From UBA5287 sp041672395 (GTDB lineage Bacteria; Bacteroidota; Bacteroidia; Bacteroidales; Dysgonomonadaceae): DNA of 64,000 nt. The DNA is taken from NCBI GenBank assembly GCA_041672395.1, contig JBAYZS010000003.1:23691-87690 (forward strand), read 5' to 3'. The notes beneath the pieces are model-generated. The model was given only the letters and a program-made list of their open reading frames with translations. It was not told the DNA's origin and did not search any database. Position numbers and translations under genes: made by a program. How positions within the stretch are numbered: position 1 is the first letter of the stretch; each line of letters opens with the position of its first letter. Of the stretch, positions 15,771 through 24,398 are shown piece by piece.

Positions 15771-17725
15771 TGTCGTCCTGATTTTTGTGGTTCTTCTTCA
15801 ATTTAGTTGAAAAGAATCTTTTCCATAATCATTTTTCTTTTCAGTAAATCCAATCCTGCTCTTCCGTACATAACCCTTTTGACAACTTTCAGTTTGTTTA
15901 CAAATCCTTCCGTTATACCATTTGTTATATTATATTTAATCGTGTTTTTAACAGCCTTAAAATCCATCTTGATTCCAGTAATAAATGCTTTAAGGGTGTT
16001 TACTTTAGTCTTCCAAAACTTCCTCATCCACCTGATTAATGCATCAGGATCATTGCCTGTAATTAGTTCATAAAATGCAGTGGAGGCTTCATACATTTGG
16101 TTAAACCAGGTGAATCTCGACAACAATTCGATAAGCTGCTCATCTTCACGGTTTCTCTTCTTGCTGAAAATAGAATGTGTGACCATGGATGATAACAATT
16201 TAATGGGAACTAATTGAGATCTTGTTTCTACTTTCTTTATTATTGGCTTATAATCTTTGGCTCTGTAACCTTTATGACCATCACTCAGATACTTGTAGTG
16301 TTCGTAAAACGGAGATAAACTACCTTTAAATCCCATTTGACATACTTCGTGATAGATTTTAACAAGAGCTTTACCGGTAGCAGCCTCATCCTCCACATAT
16401 TCGCTATATAAATGATATTTATTCCTATGCTTGTTGTTACGCTCAGGCAATATTCCCATTTCACAGAACTTAATGACTGTTTGTCTGGCTATTCCTAATT
16501 TTTTTGCTATTTCAGATGGTCTAGTTCCTTTTAACTGCAATGTTTTTACCTCTATAAATTTAATCATACGTGAATCCTCACTTTTCGACTTTTGAGATGA
16601 TCTCAAATCTTTAAGCTCATTATCAACTACTTCCTCCTTAACGATTTGGCTCTCTCTTATCGCATTACGATAGTCCGAATAATGCTCACCAATGAGTTTG
16701 GTAAAGCGCTCTGACATGTTTTTGATAAGATGAAACTTATCAGCAACTTCAATTATAGGACGATCGATTGAACGGATGGCAGAACTGTATTCGGTGGAAC
16801 GGTCACGACTGACCAAACTGACCTTGTTATGATTCTCCATCCATGAGCGAAAACTGTTTTCTCCTCTATTGCCTAATATATCTATTGGACGCTTATGGCG
16901 TAAATCTATTACGATGGTTCCATACGATAGTCCTTTACGCCAGGCCCAATCATCGATACCTATTTCTTCAACATCTTTATATGCGGAGGGACGCAAACGA
17001 TGCAGGTCCCTTAAGATTGTTGATCGACTCAAAACAATGCCACTAAAAGATAAGAGTTTGCTAGCCATTCCCGAAGACACTGATAGTCCCTGTCGTATTA
17101 CGGCTGTTTCGCATCTGCGGGTACGACGACGATAACGAAATATCTCATTACCGGGTTGCTCGGCAAAGGTCCTTTTAGAACAATTGGAGTTTTTACAAAA
17201 GAACTTTCTTACTTCCAATGTTAACAAGACCTTCCTGCCTAAAATAGAAAGATCATGAATATCTCTTTGATAGCGACTATGGACTTTCTTGCTTTTATAA
17301 CCACAATATGTGCAAACACCCAAAGAATCTGAGGATTTACAATAAAAATGGAGTGTGTTTTCTGTATGATCTACGTTTTCTACGTATAACCCCGATGATA
17401 TGTATAAATTGGATATATCAAAACTTTCATGATATTTTATCTTAGGGGATGATTCAGATTTTGATTTTTTTGTTGTAATTTTATTACCTATAGGATATTC
17501 CGACATGATTTTTTCTTTATGATTTTGCAATATAAAGTTACTGAAAATCAGTCGAATATCCTATTATTTTGCCTGCTATTTTATTGATTATTAGACGATT
17601 AGCTGGCACCTAGTGTTAATCTTTAAATAATAACAGTGTCTACTATTGCAAATGATTAACCACAAAAGGGAAGATGGAAGTTTTCAACTAAATTGAAGAA
17701 GAACCAAATATTTCAGGACAAGACA
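15771..17725 (-). mobile_element. ISL3-family insertion sequence
   Basis: One transposase gene (15803-17530) lies between inverted repeats. The inner 25 bases match perfectly: 15789-15813 reads GGTTCTTCTTCAATTTAGTT and 5 more bases, and 17681-17705 is its exact complement. Starting with GG followed by TTCTTC is typical of ISL3 ends. Outside these, the similarity continues imperfectly, with GTCCTGA at 15775-15781 matched by its complement at 17713-17719 at equal spacing, so the true tips may lie up to about 15771 and 17725. I found no 8-base target duplication for either choice of ends, which suggests an old insertion or a later rearrangement. The element sits between convergent operons and interrupts no recognisable gene. 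Confidence 0.85.
15803..17530 (-). CDS. ISL3-family transposase
   Basis: This DDE transposase has 575 residues, longer than the 400-440 usual for the family; the extra length is in a long N-terminal leader and a middle insertion carrying a second helix-turn-helix (GTRPSEIAKKLGIARQTVIK, about residues 342-361). A C4 zinc-binding N-terminal domain is seen (CTYCGYKSKKVHSRYQRD, then CKNSNCSKRTF). The catalytic DDE parts are EIGIDDWAWRKG (first Asp), VADKFHLIKN (second Asp) and ITNGITEGFVNKLKVVKR near the C terminus (Glu). The stop codon lies inside the left inverted repeat. The reading frame is intact, so the element may still be active. Confidence 0.92.
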   Translation of the reverse strand: MQNHKEKIMSEYPIGNKITTKKSKSESSPKIKYHESFDISNLYISSGLYVENVDHTENTLHFYCKSSDSLGVCTYCGYKSKKVHSRYQRDIHDLSILGRKVLLTLEVRKFFCKNSNCSKRTFAEQPGNEIFRYRRRTRRCETAVIRQGLSVSSGMASKLLSFSGIVLSRSTILRDLHRLRPSAYKDVEEIGIDDWAWRKGLSYGTIVIDLRHKRPIDILGNRGENSFRSWMENHNKVSLVSRDRSTEYSSAIRSIDRPIIEVADKFHLIKNMSERFTKLIGEHYSDYRNAIRESQIVKEEVVDNELKDLRSSQKSKSEDSRMIKFIEVKTLQLKGTRPSEIAKKLGIARQTVIKFCEMGILPERNNKHRNKYHLYSEYVEDEAATGKALVKIYHEVCQMGFKGSLSPFYEHYKYLSDGHKGYRAKDYKPIIKKVETRSQLVPIKLLSSMVTHSIFSKKRNREDEQLIELLSRFTWFNQMYEASTAFYELITGNDPDALIRWMRKFWKTKVNTLKAFITGIKMDFKAVKNTIKYNITNGITEGFVNKLKVVKRVMYGRAGLDLLKRKMIMEKILFN

Positions 17726-17770
17726 CCCATTTAACTTTGGAATAACCTCTGTGTAACTCCCACCATGGTC

Positions 17771-19411
17771 TCACTCTCCTCCCACCTTAGACTTCTCCTC
17801 CAGAAACTGACCAAATTCAATATATCTCTTATACAACTCATCGTATATTTGATTTCTCTCTTTATTCGGCTGATAATTTGCAAGTATCCCCTGACCTAGG
17901 CTTTCTTGTGCTAGCTCGATTGTTTCGAAAATGTTGGCAGCAACAGCAGCATACATTGCTGCACCCATTGCACCTGCTTGTTGCGTTGCAGCTACCTCAA
18001 TAGGTACGTTCATAACATCAGAAAGTGTTTGCATTACATATGGCGACTTCAATGAAATACCTCCCACACCAATTACTTTCAATATTTTAACACCCTGCAT
18101 CTCAAGATGTTCCAGAATGGCCCTGGATCCAAAAGCGGTAGATTCCACAAAACATTTGTAAAGTTGGGCAGGGGTAGTACCGAGGGTTAAATCCATAACG
18201 CCACCTTTTAATGTCTGATCGGCAAAAGGTGTTCTGCGCCCGTTCAACCAGTCAACAGCTACCAAATCATTACGACTAACCGACAGCGCTGAAGCTTCTT
18301 TGTTCAAACGGGGTAAAATAGTGGATAGAATCTCGGATTTATTGTCGTCATCAGGGAGCCACCATGAAAGGATATCACGAAGCCACGCATACATATCGCC
18401 AAAAGCCGATTGTCCGGCTTCCAATCCTGTAAATCCCGGTATCACTGAACCATCCACCTGTCCACTGATTCCCGGAATAGTTTTTCCACCTATGTCCTCT
18501 TTAGAAGTAACCACGATATCACACGTAGATGTCCCAATGATTTTCACCATTGTATTTGGCTTAATTCCAGCTCCCACGGCACCGGCATGAGCATCGATAA
18601 TTCCTACCGAAACATCAATGCCTCTGGGTAATCCAAGTATTTCCGACCACTCATTGGTAATTTTGCCTGCTGATTTGTCGCTTGTAAATGTCCGACTACT
18701 CAAATGGTCTGTAAAGCCTTCAAACAAAGGATCAAGTGCCGAGAGAAATTCTTGTGACGGATAACCATTCCATTCTTCGGCCCACATACATTTGTGACCC
18801 GCGGCACATCTACTGCGTTTCACATGTTCCGGCTTCAGATTGCCGGTCAGTAATGCCGGCATCCAATCGCAATGCTCAATAATGGAATAAGCATCCTTTC
18901 TAAGTCGTTCATTTGCGCGAAGAGCGTGAAGCCCTTTAGACCAGAACCATTCAGAAGAATAGATTCCACCCGACAATGAAGTAAAATCGGTCTCCCATTT
19001 ATGCGATAAGTTGTTAATATCATCTGCTTCTTTTATCGATGTATGATCTTTCCAAAGGATAAACATTGCATCAGGATCTTCTGCAAATTGTGGAAGTAAT
19101 GCTAAGGGCGTACCATTTTTGTCTGTCAGACAAGGTGTACTGCCGGTTGTATCAATTCCAATGGTAGTAATTTTATTCACTTCTTCTGTAGATAACTTTG
19201 CCAGCACACCTTTTGTTACTTCAATCAAAGAATCGATATAGTCTTGAGGATGTTGACGATATCTGTTTTCGGAAGGATCGCAATACAGCTCTTTTTTCCA
19301 TCTTGAATAGAAGGAGATAGCGCAGGCTAATTCATTTCCGGTAGATGTATCTACAACAATTGCCCTACACGAATCGGTACCGTAATCGAGTCCTATAACT
19401 AGCTTTCCCAT
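17771..19411 (-). CDS. araB: Ribulokinase, AraB type (FGGY family)
   Basis: This ATP-dependent sugar kinase phosphorylates ribulose; AraB enzymes accept both L- and D-ribulose. The 546 residues are near the E. coli length of 566. The ATP-binding start GLDYGTDSCRAIVVD (residues 7-21), the substrate region DTTGSTPCLTD, and the C-terminal FGGY signature IGVGGISLKSPYVMQTLSD are all intact, as is the AraB-typical DWLNGRRTPFADQ. It is the last gene of the long minus-strand operon, 6 bases after the FucP-type permease. No araA or araD is in view, while a FucI-type isomerase is, so D-ribulose made from D-arabinose is the better substrate inference. The neighbour downstream is the insertion sequence. 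Confidence 0.9.
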   Translation of the reverse strand: MGKLVIGLDYGTDSCRAIVVDTSTGNELACAISFYSRWKKELYCDPSENRYRQHPQDYIDSLIEVTKGVLAKLSTEEVNKITTIGIDTTGSTPCLTDKNGTPLALLPQFAEDPDAMFILWKDHTSIKEADDINNLSHKWETDFTSLSGGIYSSEWFWSKGLHALRANERLRKDAYSIIEHCDWMPALLTGNLKPEHVKRSRCAAGHKCMWAEEWNGYPSQEFLSALDPLFEGFTDHLSSRTFTSDKSAGKITNEWSEILGLPRGIDVSVGIIDAHAGAVGAGIKPNTMVKIIGTSTCDIVVTSKEDIGGKTIPGISGQVDGSVIPGFTGLEAGQSAFGDMYAWLRDILSWWLPDDDNKSEILSTILPRLNKEASALSVSRNDLVAVDWLNGRRTPFADQTLKGGVMDLTLGTTPAQLYKCFVESTAFGSRAILEHLEMQGVKILKVIGVGGISLKSPYVMQTLSDVMNVPIEVAATQQAGAMGAAMYAAVAANIFETIELAQESLGQGILANYQPNKERNQIYDELYKRYIEFGQFLEEKSKVGGE

Positions 19412-19417
19412 AATTTG

Positions 19418-20872
19418 TTATTTATCTAATGACGATTGGATTTTCTTATTCCTTGCGACGGTTAAACTGTAGTAAGTGATGAAAGCAAATGCGAGTGCGG
19501 GAACCCAATAAGCAAATTTTATGCTGCCCGACTGATCAGAAAGGATTCCCTGTAATTGAGTTAAAAGTGCAGCTCCAGCAATAGCCATAACCATTCCCGA
19601 TCCTCCAATTTTTGTATCTTCACCTAATCCCTTCATGCCAATACCATAAATTGTTGGAAACATGAGCGACATGCAGCCGGAAATACCTGTCAGTGCATAC
19701 ACACCAGCAAATCCATCGCTGTAAATAGCAGATAAAGAGCATATTAATGCTAATATTGCAAAGGCAGAAAGCAGATTAACGGGCTTAATATACCTCATTA
19801 ACCATGTGCATACAAAACGACCTATAACAAACAGAATCAGGGACAAAATGTAATATGTAGCTCCCGCTTGCTCTGCAGTACGGGGAAGCAAAGCATCTAT
19901 TCCCAACCATTCAACTAATGAATAAAAGCTGCCTGCAACTGGCTCTACACCGCGCAAAGCAGTGATAATAACATCAGAAGATGGGTTAGCTCCCAATGAG
20001 GCTATGACATCGTCGAATTTTAATTCTTGCATTGCATATCTGATGATAAATGACCAGACAGCAATTTGTGCTCCTACATAGAAAAACTGTGCCAACACAC
20101 CCCAAACATAGTTTTTATTATTTGTTAATCTTTTGAATGTAGCTCTGAGTTTCAACGACTTATTGTCCTCATGTACTTTTGGCATCTTAGTGAATAATAT
20201 CAGAAGCATAAGCACAAGCATCACGATTCCTAATATTAAATATGCTGTTGAAACGGCTTTTAACTCGTTGTTCTGAATGTTAACTAGATCTATATCAGTC
20301 AATAATGTTCTTTCGGAGGCGGTCTTTGTATTCAATTGAGATAGTACGTATATCTGACTCACCATCACCCCTGTTAATGCGCCAAATGGATTGAACGACT
20401 GTGAAAAGTTAAGACGACGGGTAGCTGTTTCCGGATCGCCAAGTGCATAAACATAAGCATTTGTTGCGGTTTCCAAAACCGATAATCCGGCAAAAAGAAC
20501 AAATATTGCGAATAAATAACTTGCAAAACTTAAAGGTGAACTGATATTATTAACAAGCATTGCCGGGTAAAATAATGAACATCCTATGATACAAAGGATT
20601 AGTCCCAGTAGAACACCCGATTTGAACGTGTGCTTTTTAATGAAAATTGCACCCGGAAGAGCAAAGCAGCCATAACCTAAAAGATAACAGACTACCTGAA
20701 TCCAGGCTGTTTGTGTATCGTTCATACTCATGATTCGCTTGAATGCTGCAAGCATTGTATCTGTCATGTTGTTTGGAACAGCCCAAATAAAGAAAAGAGA
20801 GGTAAGTAGAATAAACGGTAAAACAATTCCCTTTGGCACTAAACGATGTTTTTCTAAATTTCTTGAATTCAT
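19418..20872 (-). CDS. FucP-type sugar:proton symporter (MFS, FHS family)
   Basis: An inner-membrane permease of 484 residues with about 12 hydrophobic segments. The start of the first helix (VLPFILLTSLFFIWAVPNNM, about residues 17-36) resembles the FucP pattern in which a charged or polar residue follows FFxWG. ALGDPETATRRLNFSQSFNP (about 144-163) is the family signature of fucose permease-like carriers. E. coli FucP carries L-fucose and also D-arabinose. Here it lies between the mutarotase-like lipoprotein and the ribulokinase, so D-arabinose is the likely cargo. The gene for a fuculose aldolase is absent. The substrate is inferred. Confidence 0.85.
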   Translation of the reverse strand: MNSRNLEKHRLVPKGIVLPFILLTSLFFIWAVPNNMTDTMLAAFKRIMSMNDTQTAWIQVVCYLLGYGCFALPGAIFIKKHTFKSGVLLGLILCIIGCSLFYPAMLVNNISSPLSFASYLFAIFVLFAGLSVLETATNAYVYALGDPETATRRLNFSQSFNPFGALTGVMVSQIYVLSQLNTKTASERTLLTDIDLVNIQNNELKAVSTAYLILGIVMLVLMLLILFTKMPKVHEDNKSLKLRATFKRLTNNKNYVWGVLAQFFYVGAQIAVWSFIIRYAMQELKFDDVIASLGANPSSDVIITALRGVEPVAGSFYSLVEWLGIDALLPRTAEQAGATYYILSLILFVIGRFVCTWLMRYIKPVNLLSAFAILALICSLSAIYSDGFAGVYALTGISGCMSLMFPTIYGIGMKGLGEDTKIGGSGMVMAIAGAALLTQLQGILSDQSGSIKFAYWVPALAFAFITYYSLTVARNKKIQSSLDK

Positions 20873-20979
20873 ATAAGTTTGTTTAGAATATGTTATTGAT
20901 AATAAGATGTATAATCCTGTTAAAGCGGAGCGGTTAGCGTTCCAATATTTATTATGTTAATGGTTTTGGGTGAATCAAT

Positions 20980-22230
20980 TCAAAATATTGTTTTAACTTT
21001 TTCAAGGTTCACTCTCAGCAGTTTTTCTGCTATGATAGATAGCTCAGCTTCATTACCCACAAAATGAAATACATTATGCGTATGAGAAAGTGATTCACCT
21101 GGTTTCAGAAATGCTGCTGGTGAACAACTTTCTAATTCGAGGAAAGGTCCCATAATGCTTCCATCCTCCAGTGGACCATCGTTATAGGCATTGAGTGCAT
21201 CTCCTATTAGTGGGTTCTTTTTTGGATTCCACTCCTGATTTAAATACACACTGTTGGGTTCTACATCAAAAATAATTATTGTCAATCTGTCAGCTATCGG
21301 GTCATAATTTCCAGCAATAGTTTTTGTGCGTTTGGGGTTCATTCCAATTTTGCTTCGGTGTTTTCCATCGGTTTTAAGATAGAGTATATCATTCTCAACT
21401 TTCAAATAGTCAGATGGTATCTCTCCAAAATAATCTGTAGTAGCAACTGTGCCCAACTCTGCATCGTCGCCGGAATTATAAGGAACAACAGTTATTGCAG
21501 AATCAGATGGATTGAACATATCGAGCATCCAAATGCAGATGGTACCGGTTTTATCTGTCCATTCAAAATCATTCTTATTGGTTATTTTGTTATCGGTAGC
21601 ATAAGCAACAGAATTTACACCTTCAGGTAATTGAATCCCTAACTTTGACGTTATTCCCTCTTTTGTGATTAGCGAAATCTTCCTGTCTACAAGCAAGTTA
21701 AGTGTTGTTCCCTGAGAGTTCTTAACCGTAATATCTTTGGTTAATAGCGTTTCTGATGATGTAGCACTCTCGATATTCCATTCTTCTGTATCTAATGCTT
21801 TTGGAGTGTGCCAATTATCATAAATTTGTTCTTTTCCGGGTTCAAAATATACGGAATATTGTCCTCCTTCTGGACCCAACCAGAAACGATTTTCTCCACC
21901 GTAACCGTTCATGTGTTCATCAATCTGCCCGGAATCAAAGACTCTGTAATTCACAAACCCGAGACTGTTCCCATCCAGACCATTAGCTGTTGAGGTAAAT
22001 ACTTTTCCCTGGTATTTTGCCGACAGAATTACTTGTGCCTGATCATCAGTCGACTTTAATATAATCAAACTGTCTTTTTTAGATAGATAGTTTAGGTCGT
22101 ACCCAAATGTTCCTTTTTCATATTCCTTTTCCATGTTTTCTGATGTTTTTTTGTTGCCTGTGCAAGAGAACAGTAATGTACCTCCTATCATCGCAGGCAG
22201 CAGTGTTCGATAGATTTGTTTAAGTTTCAT
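20980..22230 (-). CDS. Lipoprotein with mutarotase-like beta-sandwich (DUF6786-like)
   Basis: The protein has 416 residues. A signal peptide with lipobox ends LLFSC (Cys at residue 23), so it is anchored in a membrane. After it comes an almost all-beta sequence with NGYGGENRFWLGPEGGQYSV (about residues 108-127) and a C-terminal LKPGESLSHTHNVFHFVGN, where His residues could line a sugar pocket as in aldose epimerase-like folds. I associate it with DUF6786, from memory and not tested. It is transcribed between the toroid protein and the permease, so a part in handling the released sugar is likely: anomer interconversion or binding. No catalytic claim is made. Confidence 0.6.
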   Translation of the reverse strand: MKLKQIYRTLLPAMIGGTLLFSCTGNKKTSENMEKEYEKGTFGYDLNYLSKKDSLIILKSTDDQAQVILSAKYQGKVFTSTANGLDGNSLGFVNYRVFDSGQIDEHMNGYGGENRFWLGPEGGQYSVYFEPGKEQIYDNWHTPKALDTEEWNIESATSSETLLTKDITVKNSQGTTLNLLVDRKISLITKEGITSKLGIQLPEGVNSVAYATDNKITNKNDFEWTDKTGTICIWMLDMFNPSDSAITVVPYNSGDDAELGTVATTDYFGEIPSDYLKVENDILYLKTDGKHRSKIGMNPKRTKTIAGNYDPIADRLTIIIFDVEPNSVYLNQEWNPKKNPLIGDALNAYNDGPLEDGSIMGPFLELESCSPAAFLKPGESLSHTHNVFHFVGNEAELSIIAEKLLRVNLEKVKTIF

Positions 22231-22301
22231 ATTGATTTAATTATCGTGATTTTCTTGTTTTTTTTCTTGGTTGAAATTCAGATTGTAATTCCTATGTATT
22301 T

Positions 22302-24389
22302 TTATTCTATTGTTCCAAACTTGTCGAGAATGCGATTGTAGGCTTCTGCGGCTGCTCCGTTTCCCCAATCATAAATGGTAAACTCACCCATACCTTCACC
22401 TTCGGGACCGGTACGTCCGCCATGACCGTAATTCTCCATCGTAAACCCATAATCCTCAGGTCCAAAGAATGAATTCACTTTCTCCCATTGCTTTTTGGTT
22501 ACAGGATTCAGTGGACTATACATCATTACGAATGAGGCTTTTAATGCTGCATTACCTCTTTCGGTATATTCTTGCATGTCAAGCAGTTTGCCGTATTGAA
22601 GGATGAGCTCAGCAAACAGACTCTGTCGTGCATCATTCCATTCTGCATCTGCATTTAGTACTCCAAAACCACCCAGTACATTCACATACATATATGGCGG
22701 TTGCCATGATGCTTGGGTCATTAACAGTTCATCAAGTGTTCGCTGTCCCAGTTCCAGGTAGCGCTGTTGTTTTGTTATCCGATAGCATTCCAATAGAGCT
22801 TCAGCTGTCCAGAACATTGAAAAATTGTTTTGCTTGTACATGTTATTTCTCGTTACTTTTTCCCCAACAAGATTATCCGACCCGTAACGTGAACAAGACC
22901 AGTAGGTTTCAAAATCTTCCCATCGTCCTGTGGATATGTTTTCTCGGATAACCGCATCCATGGATTTTAATGCAGCTTCTTTATATTCTTGTTTTCCGGT
23001 TAATTCATAAAGTTTGAGGAGAAAAGTCACTGACATAGAGCTTTCTGGTGAGTCATTCAAATGGTTCATCGGTTTTAAAGTGTGCAAATCGAGCCATCCT
23101 GGAAAGAAGCCATTGGGAAATTGTATCTCCAGTAAAGCTTTTGCATAACTTTGTGCATACTGGAGCAGTCGTGCATCTTTCTCCAGTTCATCATACCAGC
23201 GCAGCATCAGTAAAGCTGTCCAACTCATGTCAAGTACATGAAAAGGTGACTCTTTGGGATTCCATGTGTATGGGTTTCGATTAGAATTTCCCCAATAATG
23301 GGTATTCCAACCTTTACTGCGATTATACTTTTGCCCATCTATCTCTACATCATGCATTTCTGTACCAATTAGTCCATAAAAGAAACCATCGACTTGCGGG
23401 AATGAGAGTGCCAGCTCTTTTGTGAGCATCGCTTTTTCCATCAATTTCGCATTTCCTGTTCTTCGGGCATACCGAAACAGACCGCTGGCAGATCGTAATG
23501 AGCTGAACCATGCCTGGTTCCATATCGATCTGAATTCACGTTCATTGACCTTGCCTGGGTAATTGGGACTCTGCGTGACATTCACTATAAATACCGGTGC
23601 ACCCACTTTTTTCCCGTCCAGTTTAAACTCTTGCCAAACGTTATCGGACCAAGTATTGAATGCCCAGTTATAGGTATGTTCCACATATTTTTCCAGATTT
23701 ACATTAACGGGATTTCCCGTCTGATAGAGAGCGTGTCCCCAGCGTTGCCAAAGGAATTCAAGTGGTTTTCGAAATGGGTTTTGCACTATTTGTACATCAG
23801 TGTAATGCATCAGATAAAATCCTATCTCTACTTCACCCTGAAGATATTCGGCCCCCTTTTCCCTCAGAAAGAGCACATGATCATCAACTCTGCTGTTGCT
23901 CATCCCCAATTTCAGTCGGTTATTCGGGGCATCAAGATCGAGGTACCATCTTACGGGAGTTCCTTTTTTCATGATGTCCAAATCGGGTATCAGCGCCATC
24001 ATCTGTTCATTGTCTGAGACAATCAACGCTGGGGAACGAAATACATGTTGGTCGATAATGTGGTCAGCAGTGGGAGTCAAATGTGGCGACCAGTGGAAGG
24101 AAGGTTTGAATCTGGGAGTTACAACCACTTGCCAGTCATTCTGTTGCAAAGATTTATCGAGTTTAAAACTAATCTTTACATGCAGACAATTGTCATTAAT
24201 AACGGTGATTTTAGTTTTCCCTTTACTCTTTCCTAATTGGTCGTAATGAATATTTTGCGTCACTTGATCCTTGGGAAAAGACGTTTTTATAACCTCCGTC
24301 TGCTTTTTGGGCAGCATCGGTTCCTGGGCAATCAGCAAGAAAACCGATGCACATAATCCGAATAGGGTGGTACAAAAACGTCTTTTCAT
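22302..24389 (-). CDS. Secreted alpha/alpha-toroid protein, putative glycoside hydrolase of unknown family
   Basis: I do not recognise the family. The start is set at the ATG at 24389 (695 aa); a TTG three codons earlier abuts the upstream gene. A signal peptide (residues about 1-22, ending LLIAQ) directs export. Residues about 25-230 are beta-rich. From about 255 to 640 there are regularly spaced helix pairs ending in short loops, such as SGLFRYARRTGNAKLMEKAM, VTFLLKLYELTGKQEYKEAA and EALLECYRITKQQRYLELGQ, the pattern of six-hairpin glycosidases. A Gly-rich C-terminal part, MENYGHGGRTGPEGEGMGE, contains several acids. Position immediately after two GH172 genes suggests it removes or trims a sugar in the same polymer. 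Activity is unproven. Confidence 0.55.
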   Translation of the reverse strand: MKRRFCTTLFGLCASVFLLIAQEPMLPKKQTEVIKTSFPKDQVTQNIHYDQLGKSKGKTKITVINDNCLHVKISFKLDKSLQQNDWQVVVTPRFKPSFHWSPHLTPTADHIIDQHVFRSPALIVSDNEQMMALIPDLDIMKKGTPVRWYLDLDAPNNRLKLGMSNSRVDDHVLFLREKGAEYLQGEVEIGFYLMHYTDVQIVQNPFRKPLEFLWQRWGHALYQTGNPVNVNLEKYVEHTYNWAFNTWSDNVWQEFKLDGKKVGAPVFIVNVTQSPNYPGKVNEREFRSIWNQAWFSSLRSASGLFRYARRTGNAKLMEKAMLTKELALSFPQVDGFFYGLIGTEMHDVEIDGQKYNRSKGWNTHYWGNSNRNPYTWNPKESPFHVLDMSWTALLMLRWYDELEKDARLLQYAQSYAKALLEIQFPNGFFPGWLDLHTLKPMNHLNDSPESSMSVTFLLKLYELTGKQEYKEAALKSMDAVIRENISTGRWEDFETYWSCSRYGSDNLVGEKVTRNNMYKQNNFSMFWTAEALLECYRITKQQRYLELGQRTLDELLMTQASWQPPYMYVNVLGGFGVLNADAEWNDARQSLFAELILQYGKLLDMQEYTERGNAALKASFVMMYSPLNPVTKKQWEKVNSFFGPEDYGFTMENYGHGGRTGPEGEGMGEFTIYDWGNGAAAEAYNRILDKFGTIE

Positions 24390-24398
24390 TATCCTCAA

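Noticed and set aside
15763..17733. 8-base target duplication around the ISL3 element
   Set aside because: No equal sequences were found on the two flanks for either candidate pair of ends.
17771..20872. L-arabinose operon (araBAD type)
   Set aside because: Only the kinase is of Ara type; araA and araD are absent and a FucI-type isomerase is present.
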